A DNA stretch of 64,000 bases from Prochlorococcus sp. MIT 1341 (GTDB lineage Bacteria > Cyanobacteriota > Cyanobacteriia > PCC-6307 > Cyanobiaceae): positions 1,844,001 through 1,908,000 of the forward strand of contig NZ_CP139304.1 in NCBI RefSeq assembly GCF_034092415.1. The letters run 5' to 3'. The notes under the pieces were generated by a model, which did no database searches, had not been told where the DNA came from, and saw nothing but the letters and a program-made list of their open reading frames with translations. Made by a program: the position numbers and the translations under genes. Of this stretch, positions 1-8,520 are shown in pieces (position 1 is the first letter of the stretch; the number at the start of each line of letters is the position of its first letter).

Positions 1-2
1 GG

Positions 3-1220
3 GCAAGGCTATTGGCTGCTTTTACAGGGCTCCCTGGGGTGGTTCTGCTTTTGCTTGCTGGACTTTTGATTGGTAGATCGGGGCTTGGTTTAGTCGAGCC
101 TCTTGATTTGGGAGATGGTCTCGAGACGGTAGTAGGCCTTTTGGTAAGCCTTGTTTTATTTGATGGAGGACTAAACCTTCGACTTCCTGGTGACACAATA
201 AAAGCCACAGTTTTTCGAATATCTGTAATTAGACTTTTAGTGTCTTTCCCGGCTGTTTTGTTTGCAGCTCATTGGTTGGCTGGTTTGGGCTGGGGTGTCG
301 CATCTGTCTATAGCGCAATTGTTTTAGCCACTGGTCCGACAGTTGTTACCCCTTTAGTGCAACAAATACGCCTTGCATCTCCTTTGGGAGATGTGCTCGA
401 AGCAGAAGGTCTTGTCTTGGAGCCAATAGGCGCGGTTATGGCTTTGCTACTTCTTCAGCTCGCTTTGGGGGATTTGCATGGATGGCGAGAGGTCGCTTCT
501 GGAGCTTTCGTGAAATTAGGTGGAGGCGTAGGCCTGGGTTTAATTTTTGGTTGGCTAATGTCAGAGGCTTTAAGGTTTTTAAAGCCAGAGCCTTCAGTTG
601 GCTTGAGACTTCAAATAACTTTAGGGTTGCTTTTTCTTTTATATGGAGTTTGTGAGTGGTTACTCCCTCTTTCTGGGCTCCCAGCATCAGTTTCGGCAGG
701 AGTAGTTGTTGGTCGGAGGCCTGCAACTAATGCTGGTCAGTTGGATGGCTTAATTCGAGAACTTGCTCAACTTGCAATAACAATGCTTTTCCCCTTATTG
801 GCCGCAGATGTTTCATGGAGTGAGCTAAGCCCGCTTGGTTGGGGTGGTTTTACTTGCGTTTTGGCTCTAATGATTGTAGTCAGACCTCTTGCCGTTAGTT
901 TTGCTACAACTGGCTTGCCTCTTGATTTTAGGCAGAGACTTTTCTTAGGTTGGTTGGCTCCTAGAGGGATTGTGACTGCAGCTGTGGCGTCCCTATTCTC
1001 AATTCGGCTTGAACAAGCTGGCGTTTTGGGGGCTGGTCGTCTTCAAGGGTTAGTTTTTTTGACAATCCTAATGACTGTTGGGATTCAGGGGCTAACAGCT
1101 CAACCTTTGGCTAAGGCGTTTGGTTTGTTAGCCCCACAAAAGAGCGAAGAAGCAACAGATTTACAAGCACCTTCTAATACGGCTTCTGTCTTGGCCGACC
1201 CTGGCAAGGAGGCTCCATGA
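3..1220 (+). CDS. Cation/proton antiporter, CPA1 (NhaP-like) family, 5' end cut by the window
   Basis: Integral membrane exchanger, expected to swap a monovalent cation for protons across the inner membrane. The frame is open from the first bases, so the start lies upstream of the window; the TTG at position 12 is probably internal. The protein is almost entirely hydrophobic helices with the family's early motif [10 protein letters not shown] (about residues 50-60) and a late [14 protein letters not shown] helix typical of CPA1 exchangers. The C-terminus is short and hydrophilic, with no regulatory TrkA domain. The last 60 bases overlap the convergent gltX gene. The family is clear; the ion (Na+ or K+) cannot be read from the sequence. 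Confidence 0.88.
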   Translation, partial: ARLLAAFTGLPGVVLLLLAGLLIGRSGLGLVEPLDLGDGLETVVGLLVSLVLFDGGLNLRLPGDTIKATVFRISVIRLLVSFPAVLFAAHWLAGLGWGVASVYSAIVLATGPTVVTPLVQQIRLASPLGDVLEAEGLVLEPIGAVMALLLLQLALGDLHGWREVASGAFVKLGGGVGLGLIFGWLMSEALRFLKPEPSVGLRLQITLGLLFLLYGVCEWLLPLSGLPASVSAGVVVGRRPATNAGQLDGLIRELAQLAITMLFPLLAADVSWSELSPLGWGGFTCVLALMIVVRPLAVSFATTGLPLDFRQRLFLGWLAPRGIVTAAVASLFSIRLEQAGVLGAGRLQGLVFLTILMTVGIQGLTAQPLAKAFGLLAPQKSEEATDLQAPSNTASVLADPGKEAP

Positions 1221-2591
1221 GGAGAGGAGGTCTGGTCCTTGAAGTTGGCCAAATAGTGCTGCTCTAAGGCTCTTCATTATTAAACCTTTTTTTACCTCGG
1301 CCTTTTTGGCGGAATCGTTTAATAGTCCTTGTGCTTTTGGAATTTCCATTCCATTCCAAGGATCTTCTTCAAGTTTCTCTAGGAGAAATTTAAGGGCCGT
1401 TTTTGCACCTTTTAGTTGTAATTGTTCGAGCCCATCCTGTTTGAGTAAAGGTACCTCGAAAAAAGGTCTTGATTGTTCTAAAGCGTCATTAATGACAGTG
1501 AGTGATGGCCCTATTAGCTCTGCCAAAGCAATGCCCCAAGCCTTTTCTGGAAGTTGCCAATTGTTGTCTCTTAGGATTGGGCTGATTTCTTCAAAAAGTT
1601 TCTCGGGATGCCATTGATGAATAATTTGTGCATTTAGCCAATTCAGCTTGTCCCAATCAAACTTTGCACCTGCCTTGTTTACTCTGTCAAAATTAAAAAC
1701 CTCTGCTGCCTCATTAGCAGTAAATTTTTCATCCATTCCATCAGGGACAGACCAACCTAATAGAGCCATATAATTAGCCATTGCGTCAGGGGTATAGCCC
1801 ATATCTCTGAAATCGCTTATTGAGGTGACTCCATCACGCTTAGAGAGTTTGCGGCCTTCAGTATTAAGGATTAATGGAGTGTGAGCGAAAATTGGTTCAG
1901 CTAATCCGAAAGCTTTGTATAGGACTAATTGCTTAGCTGTATTTGCTAAATGGTCTTCCCCCCGAATTACATGGCTGATCTGCATTGCAGCATCGTCAAG
2001 AACTACCACTAAGTTGTATAGAGGAGAACCAATTTTGTCTGAGGGGGATCGCCTAGAAAGAACCATATCTCCGCCTAAATCTGCTCCTTTCCAAATCATT
2101 TTTCCTCTTACGAGGTCATTCCATTGAATTAACTCGTTGTCCTCAATGCGAAAACGTACAACACATGTTCTGCCTTTTTCTATATAGGATTTTTCTTGTT
2201 CGGAAGATAGATTTCTATGTCTGTTGTCATAGCGAGGGGCTTGACCTCTGTTTTTTTGATCATTACGCATTTCTTCCAATTCAGCTTCTGTTGCATAGCA
2301 CCTATAGGCCAGGCCCTTGTCTAGGAGAGTTTGTATGGCTTTGCGGTGGCTATTTATATGATCACTTTGCCGAACAAGTTCCTCGTCCCAATTCAAGCCA
2401 AGCCATTGAAGGCCTTCGAGAATGTTTTCAGTAAATTCTTCGCGCGATCTTTCTTGATCTGTATCCTCAATACGCAGTAAGAATTTCCCCCTTTGATTCC
2501 TAGCAAAAAGCCAATTGAACAAGGCTGTTCTTGCTGTGCCTATATGAAGCTTCCCAGTAGGACTTGGGGCTAGGCGAACACGCACAGTCAA
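1161..2591 (-). CDS. gltX: Glutamyl-tRNA synthetase
   Basis: Class I synthetase charging tRNA-Glu; in cyanobacteria the product also feeds tetrapyrrole synthesis through glutamyl-tRNA reductase, fitting the hemL, hemC and hemH genes nearby. At 476 residues it has normal length. The HIGH signature appears as HIGT at residues 16-19 within [12 protein letters not shown], and the KMSKS loop as KLSKR near residue 250. The ATG start immediately precedes [12 protein letters not shown], the usual N-terminus. A tRNA-Asp gene ends 25 bases upstream on the same strand and may be co-transcribed. The 3' end overlaps the opposing antiporter gene by 60 bases. Confidence 0.97.
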   Translation of the reverse strand: MTVRVRLAPSPTGKLHIGTARTALFNWLFARNQRGKFLLRIEDTDQERSREEFTENILEGLQWLGLNWDEELVRQSDHINSHRKAIQTLLDKGLAYRCYATEAELEEMRNDQKNRGQAPRYDNRHRNLSSEQEKSYIEKGRTCVVRFRIEDNELIQWNDLVRGKMIWKGADLGGDMVLSRRSPSDKIGSPLYNLVVVLDDAAMQISHVIRGEDHLANTAKQLVLYKAFGLAEPIFAHTPLILNTEGRKLSKRDGVTSISDFRDMGYTPDAMANYMALLGWSVPDGMDEKFTANEAAEVFNFDRVNKAGAKFDWDKLNWLNAQIIHQWHPEKLFEEISPILRDNNWQLPEKAWGIALAELIGPSLTVINDALEQSRPFFEVPLLKQDGLEQLQLKGAKTALKFLLEKLEEDPWNGMEIPKAQGLLNDSAKKAEVKKGLIMKSLRAALFGQLQGPDLLSSWSLLARVGQDRSRIRRCL

Positions 2592-2616
2592 AGTTTTTTT
2601 TGGAAAGCTTAGGTAA

Positions 2617-2690
2617 CGGGACCGACGGGGTTCGAACCCGCAACTTCCGCCGTGACAGGGCGGTGCTCTAACCAGTTGAACTACGGTCCC
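2617..2690 (-). tRNA. tRNA-Asp (anticodon GTC)
   Basis: A complete cloverleaf reads on the minus strand: acceptor stem GGGACCG pairs with CGGTCCC, followed by discriminator G at 2617. The anticodon loop CTGTCAC gives GTC, and the T arm contains GGGTTCGAACCC. CCA is not encoded. It lies just upstream of gltX in the same direction. Confidence 0.96.
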
Positions 2691-2849
2691 AGGATTACGT
2701 TTGCTTGAAGTCGCAGGAAAAAGAGGTGGGTGGTTTGCGCTTAAACAATCAGTGAAGTATCAACCTCTGCCCTGCCTCACGTCAACTTGCTCATAAGATC
2801 TCTCCAATTGAAGGTTCAGGGCAGTGGTCATTTGATTTGCCTTGCATAG

Positions 2850-2882
2850 GGAAAAAGATCCTTAATGCTTAATAAGGATCTT
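2850..2882 (-). terminator. Intrinsic terminator after the rplS - tRNA-Trp - small CDS unit
   Basis: A perfect 10-base inverted repeat (2855-2864 with 2873-2882, AAGATCCTTA arm) is followed on the minus strand by TTTTT at 2852-2856. It lies about 35 bases past the stop of the small CDS, where a transcript running from rplS through tRNA-Trp would end. Confidence 0.75.
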
Positions 2883-2916
2883 CTGAGGTTTAAAGGTTAA
2901 AGACTCTTTACCAAAT

Positions 2917-3105
2917 TCATGGTCGGAAACCTGCTGGTTCTATTAGTCGAACTTGATTCCCTCGAGCAGTAAATTCCCGCCCTTGGTCACTTTGTACGAC
3001 TACACGACCACCAGATTTGACTCGAATTACTCGAGCACGAACCCAGCCTAAGGCTGCAGATTCGAGCACTTTTACGACATCACCAGGTTGAAGATCCAAC
3101 TCCAT
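2917..3105 (-). CDS. Small KOW/SH3-like protein of unknown function
   Basis: A 62-residue protein beginning MELDLQPGD. The longer open frame starting at 3171 runs into the tRNA-Trp gene, so the internal ATG at 3105 is preferred. The sequence alternates short beta-type stretches (GDVVKVLES, VRARVIRVKSGGRVVVQ, REFTARGNQVRLIEP), as in KOW/SH3 small barrels that often touch nucleic acid or act as accessory subunits. It sits between tRNA-Trp and an intrinsic terminator, downstream of rplS. I do not recognise a named family; the fold and any link to translation are inference from pattern and position. Confidence 0.7.
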   Translation of the reverse strand: MELDLQPGDVVKVLESAALGWVRARVIRVKSGGRVVVQSDQGREFTARGNQVRLIEPAGFRP

Positions 3106-3141
3106 GCTCAAAACTAGGAAACTGCAGGACAATTCATCGGA

Positions 3142-3214
3142 CGCGCCGTGGAGGACTCGAACCCCCGACATCAGGTTTTGGAGACCTGCGTTCTACCAAC
3201 TGAACTAACGGCGC
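3142..3214 (-). tRNA. tRNA-Trp (anticodon CCA)
   Basis: The minus strand folds into a standard 73-base cloverleaf: acceptor arms GCGCCGT and ACGGCGC, a D arm with GTTGGTAGA, an anticodon loop CTCCAAA giving CCA, and a T arm GGGGGTTCGAGTCC. The discriminator is G at 3142. CCA is not encoded. Confidence 0.96.
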
Positions 3215-3234
3215 ATTTACGATGTACATATAAC

Positions 3235-3260
3235 CCGTCGTAATAAGACGACGGTTTTTT
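3235..3260 (+). terminator. Perfect hairpin with a T tract on the plus strand
   Basis: CCGTCGT (3235-3241) pairs with ACGACGG (3248-3254) across a 6-base loop, followed by TTTTTT at 3255-3260. The T run is on the plus strand, opposite to the flanking genes rplS and tRNA-Trp, so it would stop antisense transcription entering rplS. On the minus strand the hairpin lacks a T tract and may instead mark a processing point before the tRNA. Confidence 0.5.
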
Positions 3261-3281
3261 GGTTTGAACGAGGTATAAACC

Positions 3282-3770
3282 TCAGCGGTCGAAGCGCTGC
3301 TTCACGCGTGTGGCCTTGCCCACCCGATCACGCAGATAGAAAAGCTTCGCTCTTCTAACTTTACCGCGACGTTCAACTTTTATGGAGGCCACCTGGGGAC
3401 TATGCAGCATGAATACACGCTCGACTCCTATTCCCTGAAAAATACGACGCACAGTAATAGTTCCATTTAGACCTCCATGCCGCTTAGAAATCACAACACC
3501 TTCGTAGGGCTGGACACGTTCTTTATTGCCTTCGCTTATTCGAACACCAACGCGAACAGTGTCTCCAACGTATATCTCGGGGAGTTTGTTTTTTTGCTGC
3601 GACGTCTCGAATCCGTGAATTAGCTCCTCTGCATTTAGTTTTTCTCTGACCAAGGCTTTAGAAGCTTCTTCCTCCATTGGAGAAGAAGCGGGCTCAGTGT
3701 CAGGAGAAACTGTCTCTTCAGTTGTAGTTGCACTATCCTCAGGGGAAGTACTTTTCGACTCGGTTGTCAT
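3282..3770 (-). CDS. rplS: 50S ribosomal protein L19 with an acidic N-terminal extension
   Basis: L19 sits at the interface of the two ribosomal subunits. The C-terminal ~115 residues match the family ([59 protein letters not shown] motifs). The ATG at 3770 (MTTESKS) is preferred over the upstream TTG at 3794. The first ~47 residues form a low-complexity Thr/Ser/Glu/Pro-rich extension absent from the short bacterial L19, making the protein 162 residues instead of about 115-120. tRNA-Trp and a small CDS follow on the same strand. Confidence 0.95.
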   Translation of the reverse strand: MTTESKSTSPEDSATTTEETVSPDTEPASSPMEEEASKALVREKLNAEELIHGFETSQQKNKLPEIYVGDTVRVGVRISEGNKERVQPYEGVVISKRHGGLNGTITVRRIFQGIGVERVFMLHSPQVASIKVERRGKVRRAKLFYLRDRVGKATRVKQRFDR

Positions 3771-4123
3771 CCAAGCTCCGCGATAACTCGGCAAACCTCA
3801 ATATTACATTCCCACTAATCCAAATATCCATTTTTTTTAGACCACTTTTTAAAAAAGATTCGTTTGGGACAAGCTCGAGGAAGGGATTAACACTCTATTG
3901 AAGCAGAATTTATGAAAGCCATCAACAACTGGCTGCTCAAGTAGGAGTGAAAAAAAATTGGAGCACAGCGGATTTTAAAAGCCTTAAGGAATTACTTTGC
4001 TTTGTCTTGCAAGCAAGCACTTGCTGCAAACATTCTAAATCGAGATAAATTTAAGTTGGCTGGAGACAGAAGCTTCACACTTTGCGCTCCAAATTTTTAT
4101 CCGGAAATTCCTTTTTGGACCAA
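3771..4123. other. Divergent intergenic region between rplS and map
   Basis: About 350 bases with no convincing gene. It holds short AT-rich runs (for example TTTTTTTTAG near 3832-3840) and an imperfect hairpin near 4008-4028 (TGCAAGCAAG with CTTGCTGCA). Promoters for both genes are expected here, but I cannot place them confidently. Confidence 0.5.
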
Positions 4124-4966
4124 ATGAAACTTTTTTCAGACCTTTTAACTTCGAAAACCTTGTCCAAGGAGGTCGTTGCTGGACCAAGGATCAATCAGCG
4201 CAGAGGAGTGGAAATAAAGTCCGCTAGAGAGGTAGAGATTATGCGAAAGGCGAGCAATATTGTTGCAACTGTTCTTCGTGAAATAAGTTTGATGGCAGAG
4301 CCCGGTCAGACAACAGCTGATCTTGATAAGTATGCAGAAAGTCGAATTAGAGATCTGGGGGCTGTCCCAAGTTTCAAGGGTTACCAAGGTTTTCCAGCAA
4401 GTATTTGTGCAAGTATCAATAATGAGGTCGTGCATGGGATTCCAGGACCTAAAAGAGTTATCAAGGAAGGTGATTTGCTCAAGGTTGATACTGGCGCTTA
4501 TTTTGATGGCTATCACGGGGACAGTTGTATAACTATTTGCGTGGGGCAAGTCCCAGAGCTCGCAATGAGATTAAGTAAAGTTGCTCAGGAAGCTCTGATG
4601 GTTGGGCTTAAGCAAATAAAACCTAAAAACACTCTTTTAGATATTGCAGGTGCAATTGAAGATCACGTTAGGGCAAATAATTTCAGTGTAGTTGAGGATT
4701 ACACAGGACATGGTGTTGGTAGGAATCTCCACGAGGAGCCCTCAGTATTCAATTTTCGAACAAATGAACTTCCAAATGTTGCTCTTCGGGCAGGAATGAC
4801 ACTCGCTGTTGAGCCTATCTTGAATGCAGGCAGTAAAGCATGCAGAACCCTTAAAGATGGCTGGACGGTGGTTACCAAAGATGGCAGCCTTTCTGCTCAG
4901 TGGGAGCATACTATAGTCGTAACTTCTGATGGTTGTGAGATACTTACTGATAGGGATAATTTGTAA
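4124..4966 (+). CDS. map: Methionine aminopeptidase, type I
   Basis: Removes the initiator methionine from new proteins. The five dinuclear-metal ligands are visible: Asp in KVDTGAYFDG, Asp in HGDSCI, His in YTGHGVGRN, Glu in AVEPIL and Glu in QWEHTIV. The ATG at 4124 (MKLFSDLL) gives 280 residues; the frame is open from a TTG at 4082 but that extension looks unrelated to the family. About 30 residues precede the catalytic core, without a zinc-finger extension. It stands alone, convergent with the SDR gene downstream. Confidence 0.94.
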   Translation: MKLFSDLLTSKTLSKEVVAGPRINQRRGVEIKSAREVEIMRKASNIVATVLREISLMAEPGQTTADLDKYAESRIRDLGAVPSFKGYQGFPASICASINNEVVHGIPGPKRVIKEGDLLKVDTGAYFDGYHGDSCITICVGQVPELAMRLSKVAQEALMVGLKQIKPKNTLLDIAGAIEDHVRANNFSVVEDYTGHGVGRNLHEEPSVFNFRTNELPNVALRAGMTLAVEPILNAGSKACRTLKDGWTVVTKDGSLSAQWEHTIVVTSDGCEILTDRDNL

Positions 4967-4988
4967 AAAGAAGAGATCAGTTATTAAT

Positions 4989-5741
4989 TCAACTATGGCT
5001 TATTTGTGTGGATTGCATAATCTTTGCGTAAAATATCCTTGAGAGTTCAGTTATAGGCATTAGAAAATATGTTATTGGATTTGGAGTTATTATTATTAGA
5101 TCAAGTCCGAGGTCTGCTTGATTGATTATTTGATTTGCTACCCAGCTAGGAGACATTAATCCTATTGGATTTAGTTCTGACTTAAATGGTCCAAGAACAA
5201 GTTTTCTGATTCTATATTTCTTTCTTTGTTTCTTCGAGAGATTGATCCAGTTCAAAGTTACCAATTGGCCAATTAGACGCTTGCTTAGCTCATAGGCAGG
5301 GCTAAGTGCTGGTTGTATTTCAGCCTCAGAGGTGTTGACCCAGATTTCACGTTGAGCAGAATTGTTGCTTTCTTTTTCAGAAATAGATTGAAACAGCTTC
5401 ATTAACCTCCAGCTGCTTAACGCATTTACTTCCAAGGCTTCGGTTAGATCACTGGGTGTCAGATTACTATGATGATTAATACCATGGTTGAGTATCAAAA
5501 TATCAAGTCCTGCAAGAGTTGATTCAAGTGAAGACTCTTTTCCGCATTCCCATTTAACCCATTCTTGAGGACTGTCAGCTAGAACGTCAATTTTTGGAAT
5601 TTCTCCATGTGTGATTCCAATTATCACAGCTTCCTTTTCCTTTAAGGATTTTGTTAGAGCTTTTCCCAGAGTCCCTTTGGCTCCAGTGATCCCAATACGC
5701 TTGCCGGTTAATTTGCTTTTTAGGCCAGAACTAAACAACAT
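4989..5741 (-). CDS. Short-chain dehydrogenase/reductase-like protein
   Basis: Rossmann-fold oxidoreductase of the SDR superfamily, 250 residues. The nucleotide-binding glycine motif GITGAKGTLGKAL is at residues ~18-30, LNHGINHH corresponds to the NAG motif near residue 85, and the catalytic pair appears as SPAYELSKR (Tyr-x3-Lys) near residue 150. Little else is conserved enough to name a substrate; the C-terminal third is hydrophobic. It is transcribed toward map, with only 22 bases between their stops. Similar lone SDR genes are common in cyanobacteria; substrate unknown. Confidence 0.8.
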   Translation of the reverse strand: MLFSSGLKSKLTGKRIGITGAKGTLGKALTKSLKEKEAVIIGITHGEIPKIDVLADSPQEWVKWECGKESSLESTLAGLDILILNHGINHHSNLTPSDLTEALEVNALSSWRLMKLFQSISEKESNNSAQREIWVNTSEAEIQPALSPAYELSKRLIGQLVTLNWINLSKKQRKKYRIRKLVLGPFKSELNPIGLMSPSWVANQIINQADLGLDLIIITPNPITYFLMPITELSRIFYAKIMQSTQISHS

Positions 5742-5950
5742 TTCAAAGAAACATATAGATTTTTCTTCCTGATTGCTAACGTGATTTATTCATATTTGCA
5801 ATATGTGTTTAACTTCTGAGTATTAGGCTTCAGCAGATTGGGTCTAACACCAAAACTTTCCTAAGGTTTTCATTGGAATGTTGCTTATGGCTGTATATAT
5901 GTCAATGTGGAAAATTAGATCTTTCTCTAAACGCAATATGGATTTGTTCT

Positions 5951-7042
5951 ATGAGTAAGGCCTTGCTCATTGGGTCTTGTGAGCCATTTAGCGGTAAATC
6001 TGCTTTGGTGTTGGGATTTGCCCAGTATCTTATTGATGCGAACATTTTTGTTCGTTTTGGTAAGCCACTTGCTACTAGCTTCGAGCCTGAGCAAATGGAT
6101 CAGGATTTGTCAGTTCCATTGATTGATGACGATGTTCGCTTTATTGGTGAAACTCTTGGACTGAAAAATGATCAACTGATTCCATCACTTCATCTAATCA
6201 ACCCTCAAACAGCTCAGCATCGCTTGTCGAAAGCAACTCTTACCCCTGGGGATAGTTTTGAGGTTTTTCGAGAGGAAGTTCTTTCTCAGTCAAATGGTTT
6301 AACTTTGCTTGAAGCGGCTGGCAGCCTTCACGAGGGACTCCTCTATGGGCTAAGTCTTTGGCAACTTGCAGAAGCGCTTGATGCACCTGTTTTGATAGCT
6401 CATCCTTGGAGTGACAGCAGGAGTGTTGAACCCTTGCTTGCGGCAAAAGAAAAATTGGGAGAACGACTCTTGGGAGTGGTTTTAAATGCTGTTGATCCAG
6501 ATGAAATAGATTTGATAGAGAGTGATTTAGTGCCTGCATTGAAGAGGCTTGGTTTAAAGGTATATGGGGTCATGCCTCGTTCTCCCCTCTTGAGAAGTGT
6601 GACTGTAGGAGAGCTGGTGAGGAGGCTTAAGGCAAGAGTGATTTGTTGCCCTGAACGTTTGGAACTTATGGTCGAGACTTTGAGCATTGGAGCCATGAAT
6701 GTCAACTCTGCTATGGAATTTTTTCGGCGGTTGAGGAATATGGCTGTAGTTACTGGAGCTGATCGGACTGAAATTCAATTAGCTGCTCTTGAGGCCTCTA
6801 CGCAATGCCTAATCCTTACTGGTGCAGGAGAGCCATTGCCCCAATTGATTTATCGAGCGGAAGAACTTGAGGTTCCTTTGCTTAAGGTAGAACAAGATAC
6901 TTTGACCACTGTTGAGGTAATTGAGCAGGCTTTTGGACATGTCAGATTGCATGAGGCCGTAAAAGCTGCTTATGCCTTTCGTCTGGTAGAAGAGCATTGC
7001 CATCTTGATGATTTGTTTACAACTCTGGGATTGTCGTGTTGA
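5951..7042 (+). CDS. BioD-like / DRTGG-domain protein (phosphotransacetylase N-terminal type, COG0857)
   Basis: 363 residues from the ATG at 5951 (MSKALLIGS); the frame is open 26 codons further upstream but that part looks untranslated. A P-loop GSCEPFSGKSALVLG lies at residues ~8-22, followed by a dethiobiotin-synthetase-like NTPase half and a C-terminal DRTGG-like half (around TGADRTEIQLAAL). In many bacteria these two domains precede a phosphotransacetylase catalytic domain, which is missing here, so acetyl-CoA chemistry should not be assumed. A DprA-like gene follows 46 bases later on the same strand. A regulatory or nucleotide-binding role is inferred. Confidence 0.75.
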   Translation: MSKALLIGSCEPFSGKSALVLGFAQYLIDANIFVRFGKPLATSFEPEQMDQDLSVPLIDDDVRFIGETLGLKNDQLIPSLHLINPQTAQHRLSKATLTPGDSFEVFREEVLSQSNGLTLLEAAGSLHEGLLYGLSLWQLAEALDAPVLIAHPWSDSRSVEPLLAAKEKLGERLLGVVLNAVDPDEIDLIESDLVPALKRLGLKVYGVMPRSPLLRSVTVGELVRRLKARVICCPERLELMVETLSIGAMNVNSAMEFFRRLRNMAVVTGADRTEIQLAALEASTQCLILTGAGEPLPQLIYRAEELEVPLLKVEQDTLTTVEVIEQAFGHVRLHEAVKAAYAFRLVEEHCHLDDLFTTLGLSC

Positions 7043-7088
7043 AGAGAGTATCGCTGCTACTTTCAAATTATTGTTATAGGGGGGCTAC

Positions 7089-7601
7089 TTGAGTAGATCT
7101 TTAGATTTGCCTTCTGTTGATAGCGTAGACACTCTCTCTCAAGAGCTTGCTTTGTTGCAGGACAAGGGCAAGAGGCATATAGCGTTTTTAGGGAGTAGGC
7201 ACGTACCTGTTGTTGCAATTCATCTTGTTGAGCTAATAGCTCGATCATTGGCACAGGAAGGGCATTCAATTATTACCTCAGGGGCGCAAGGAGTAAATGC
7301 AGCAGTTATTCGAGGTGTTTTACAAGTTGCTCCTGCTCTTTTGACTGTTGTTTTACCCCAAAGCTTGGAACGTCAGACGCCAGAAATTCGTGAAGAACTT
7401 GCAAACGTTTTACATCTTATTGAGAAAGGTGATAATGACGATTTGTCTTTGCCAATGGCGAGTAGTTTGTGTAACCAGGAGATTATTGGTCGCTGTGATC
7501 AGTTGATTTGTTTCGCATTCCATGACAGTGAGACTTTGCTAACGAGCTGTCGAAGTGCTGAGGATATGGGAAAAGTGGTAAGCCTAATGTATTTTGACTA
7601 G
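7089..7601 (+). CDS. DprA-like Rossmann protein (short form)
   Basis: A 170-residue protein resembling the Rossmann core of DprA, the loader of RecA onto single-stranded DNA during transformation. It shows IAFLGSRHVP near residue 30 and IITSGAQGVNAAVIRG near residue 60, the pattern of the DprA nucleotide-binding pocket. The N-terminal SAM-like and C-terminal winged-helix domains of full DprA are absent. The start is TTG at 7089, supported by a strong AGGGGGG Shine-Dalgarno sequence seven or so bases upstream. It probably shares a transcript with the preceding COG0857 gene. A role in recombination is family-based inference; it could instead be a LOG-like nucleotide enzyme. Confidence 0.7.
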   Translation: MSRSLDLPSVDSVDTLSQELALLQDKGKRHIAFLGSRHVPVVAIHLVELIARSLAQEGHSIITSGAQGVNAAVIRGVLQVAPALLTVVLPQSLERQTPEIREELANVLHLIEKGDNDDLSLPMASSLCNQEIIGRCDQLICFAFHDSETLLTSCRSAEDMGKVVSLMYFD

Positions 7602-7732
7602 TCTAAATTCTTTTCTTTTTTCTTATTTTAAGAGTGCCGCTTTAATAGCTTTCTAGTATTGTGTATATTTATTTTGTCTTCTGCTCATTAGTGTAGGGGG
7701 CTTTCTAATTCGAACCAATAGAAGTCTTTCTT

Positions 7733-8230
7733 ATGGCTGATAACTATTCATTTGATGTGGTTTCTGATTTTGACCGCCAAGAGTTGGTTAACGTAGTAGA
7801 CCAATTAAGAAGAGAGGTTAATCAACGTTATGACCTTAAAGACTCAAACTCCTTATTTGATTTAGAAGATACAGAATTAGTTATTACGACTGCTTCTGAA
7901 ATGACTTTAAAGTCTATCGAAGACATATTGCGGCAGAAGGCTGTAAAGAGAAATCTTTCAATTAAAATTTTTGACTTTCAACCTTCTGAACCCTCAGCGG
8001 GAAACCGAATAAAACAAAGGGTCTTTCTAAGAAAAGGTCTTACTCAGGAGCTCGCAAAGAAACTGAGTAAATCCATTAGAGATTCTGTTAAGAAAGTGAA
8101 TATTTCAATACAAGGAGAAAGTCTTAGGATCACAGGCAAAAGTAAAGATGATCTGCAAACTGCGATAGCAATACTTCGCGATCAAGAGGACGGTTTAGAA
8201 GTCCCACTGCAATTCGAGAACTATAGGTAA
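7733..8230 (+). CDS. YajQ family nucleotide-binding protein
   Basis: 165 residues and full length for the YajQ (UPF0234) family, cytosolic two-domain proteins with ferredoxin-like folds; some members bind cyclic di-GMP. Recognisable segments are SFDVVSDFDRQEL at the N-terminus, NQRYDLKDS near residue 40, and the C-terminal VQGDSLRITGK-type stretch, here IQGESLRITGKSKDDLQ. The start is ATG at 7733. Flanking gaps of 131 and 290 bases suggest its own transcript. The actual ligand in cyanobacteria is not known from sequence. Confidence 0.92.
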   Translation: MADNYSFDVVSDFDRQELVNVVDQLRREVNQRYDLKDSNSLFDLEDTELVITTASEMTLKSIEDILRQKAVKRNLSIKIFDFQPSEPSAGNRIKQRVFLRKGLTQELAKKLSKSIRDSVKKVNISIQGESLRITGKSKDDLQTAIAILRDQEDGLEVPLQFENYR

Positions 8231-8426
8231 AATAGTGATTTCTATGAATTAAAAGGTTGATAAAACTAATCTTAGACTTTTCTTGATATTAATTCTTTAA
8301 AAGTAAACCCTTTCAACCTTAATCAAAACTCTCTGTTTGATATTATTATAATTAAATTTATAAAGCTTTATCTTGTTAAAACTAAAGAAAGATAACTCAC
8401 ATTATTTATGTGTTGTAACCCTAGGT

Positions 8427-8466
8427 TTGTAAGCTCAGGTATTTAACTTTAGAAGCTGGCTTACAA
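8427..8466. repeat. Inverted repeat upstream of the prohibitin gene
   Basis: TTGTAAGC (8427-8434) and GCTTACAA (8459-8466) are perfect 8-base arms separated by 24 bases, ending 54 bases before the gene start. The surrounding 290-base gap (8231-8520) is very AT-rich and shows no open frame. It could be a protein-binding site or a leader hairpin; chance is possible. Confidence 0.4.
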
Positions 8467-8520
8467 TTTTCCCAATCAGAGGTTTTATTCAATATCATAT
8501 GCAGATATTTTTTGGCTCCT

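Noticed and set aside
436-726. Antisense frame inside the antiporter gene
   Set aside because: Shadow of a clearly hydrophobic, family-typical protein on the other strand.
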